Under the pieces are notes generated by a model, which had not been told where the DNA came from, searched no databases, and saw only the letters and a list, made by a program, of their open reading frames with translations. A stretch of DNA of 64,000 bases, taken from NCBI RefSeq assembly GCF_001518815.1, contig NZ_CP013987.1, forward strand, positions 186,001-250,000, read 5' to 3'. Below, one piece after another: positions 63,866 to 64,000 of this stretch. A program made the position numbers and the translations under genes. How positions within the stretch are numbered: the stretch's first letter is position 1; each line of letters begins with the position of its first letter. This stretch comes from Pseudomonas oryzihabitans (GTDB taxonomy: Bacteria > Pseudomonadota > Gammaproteobacteria > Pseudomonadales > Pseudomonadaceae).

Positions 63866-63894
63866 TTTATACCAGAAGCACCCTGGGATAACAA
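63866..63894 (-). promoter_or_regulatory. Sigma-70 promoter for rpmB-rpmG
   Basis: Minus strand TTGTTA (63889-63894) - 17 bp - TATAAA (63866-63871), close to consensus, giving a leader of about 130 bases. No other gene is supported in 63730-64000. Confidence 0.75.
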
Positions 63895-64000
63895 GGTGGG
63901 ACGACGGATGAAATGCCTGCGAACCCCGCACCGTGTGGGCCTGGCCGGAATGTCAACCGTTCGTCGGTCAGAAGCATTGTGACGGACGGACGGGTGGTCT

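Noticed and set aside
63749-63931. 60-codon minus-strand frame upstream of rpmB
   Set aside because: It covers the strong -35/-10 promoter, has no ribosome-binding site and its product has no family pattern.

Overview
The window is GC-rich, almost fully coding chromosomal DNA from a Pseudomonas-type gammaproteobacterium. The evidence is the betI-betB pair with BetI palindromes, phoB-phoR, oxyR-recG-(YbaK/HDOD), rpmB-rpmG, ohr-ohrR, glutathione-independent fdhA, gltP, a TyrR-like regulator next to a gcv operon, and two Pseudomonas-style REP hairpins. The mix (De Ley-Doudoroff galactonate genes, a periplasmic Tat lactonase, a sugar porter) suggests the P. oryzihabitans/P. psychrotolerans side of the genus, but that is inference. 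No tRNA, rRNA, CRISPR array, transposase or prophage was seen.

Layout. 0-4 kb: glycine betaine synthesis (betB, betI) and a HxlR regulator overlapping a luciferase-like monooxygenase. 4-11.4 kb: a GAF-PAS hybrid histidine kinase, a three-gene reductase/secreted-lactonase-like operon with a divergent LysR, and ohr-ohrR with operator repeats. 11.4-22 kb: a GcsR-like sigma-54 activator, poxB, a DUF350-DUF1190-glutathionylspermidine-synthase-like operon, then gcvH-gcvP-gcvT behind a textbook sigma-54 promoter and three 18-bp tandem activator sites. 22-27.5 kb: GST, a LysR regulator, a parS-like site, topB, a DUF559 gene and a repeat-rich gap with two tandem duplications. 27.6-41 kb: an alpha-ketoglutarate-type transporter with a sigma-54 promoter, a DctD/MifR-like regulator, a seven-gene tightly coupled operon, a DctB/MifS-like sensor, then phoR-phoB. 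41-51 kb: an IclR-controlled galactonate/galactose block (dgoK, dgoA, dgoD, transporter, lactonase, sugar porter, epimerase-like protein). 51-58.6 kb: thioesterase, MHS transporter, fdhA, a small secreted protein behind a terminator, aldo/keto reductase, gltP and an epimerase-like protein. 58.7-64 kb: oxyR-recG-HDOD and the ribosomal proteins L33 and L28.

The strongest candidate for an undescribed system is the operon at 36798-30496 (minus strand): a thermostable-hemolysin/GNAT-like protein, an acyl-AMP ligase, a heme-oxygenase-like diiron oxidase with a full ligand set, an SDR, a periplasmic TPR protein and a QseB/QseC-like two-component pair. Nearly every stop overlaps the next start. The divergent promoter region carries paired hexamer-N5-hexamer repeats of the kind bound by OmpR-family regulators, so the operon may encode its own control. 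It lies between a DctB/MifS-like sensor and a DctD/MifR-like regulator that are normally adjacent, as if inserted between them. The second strong result is the GcsR-gcv regulatory module, in which activator gene, binding sites and sigma-54 promoter are all visible.
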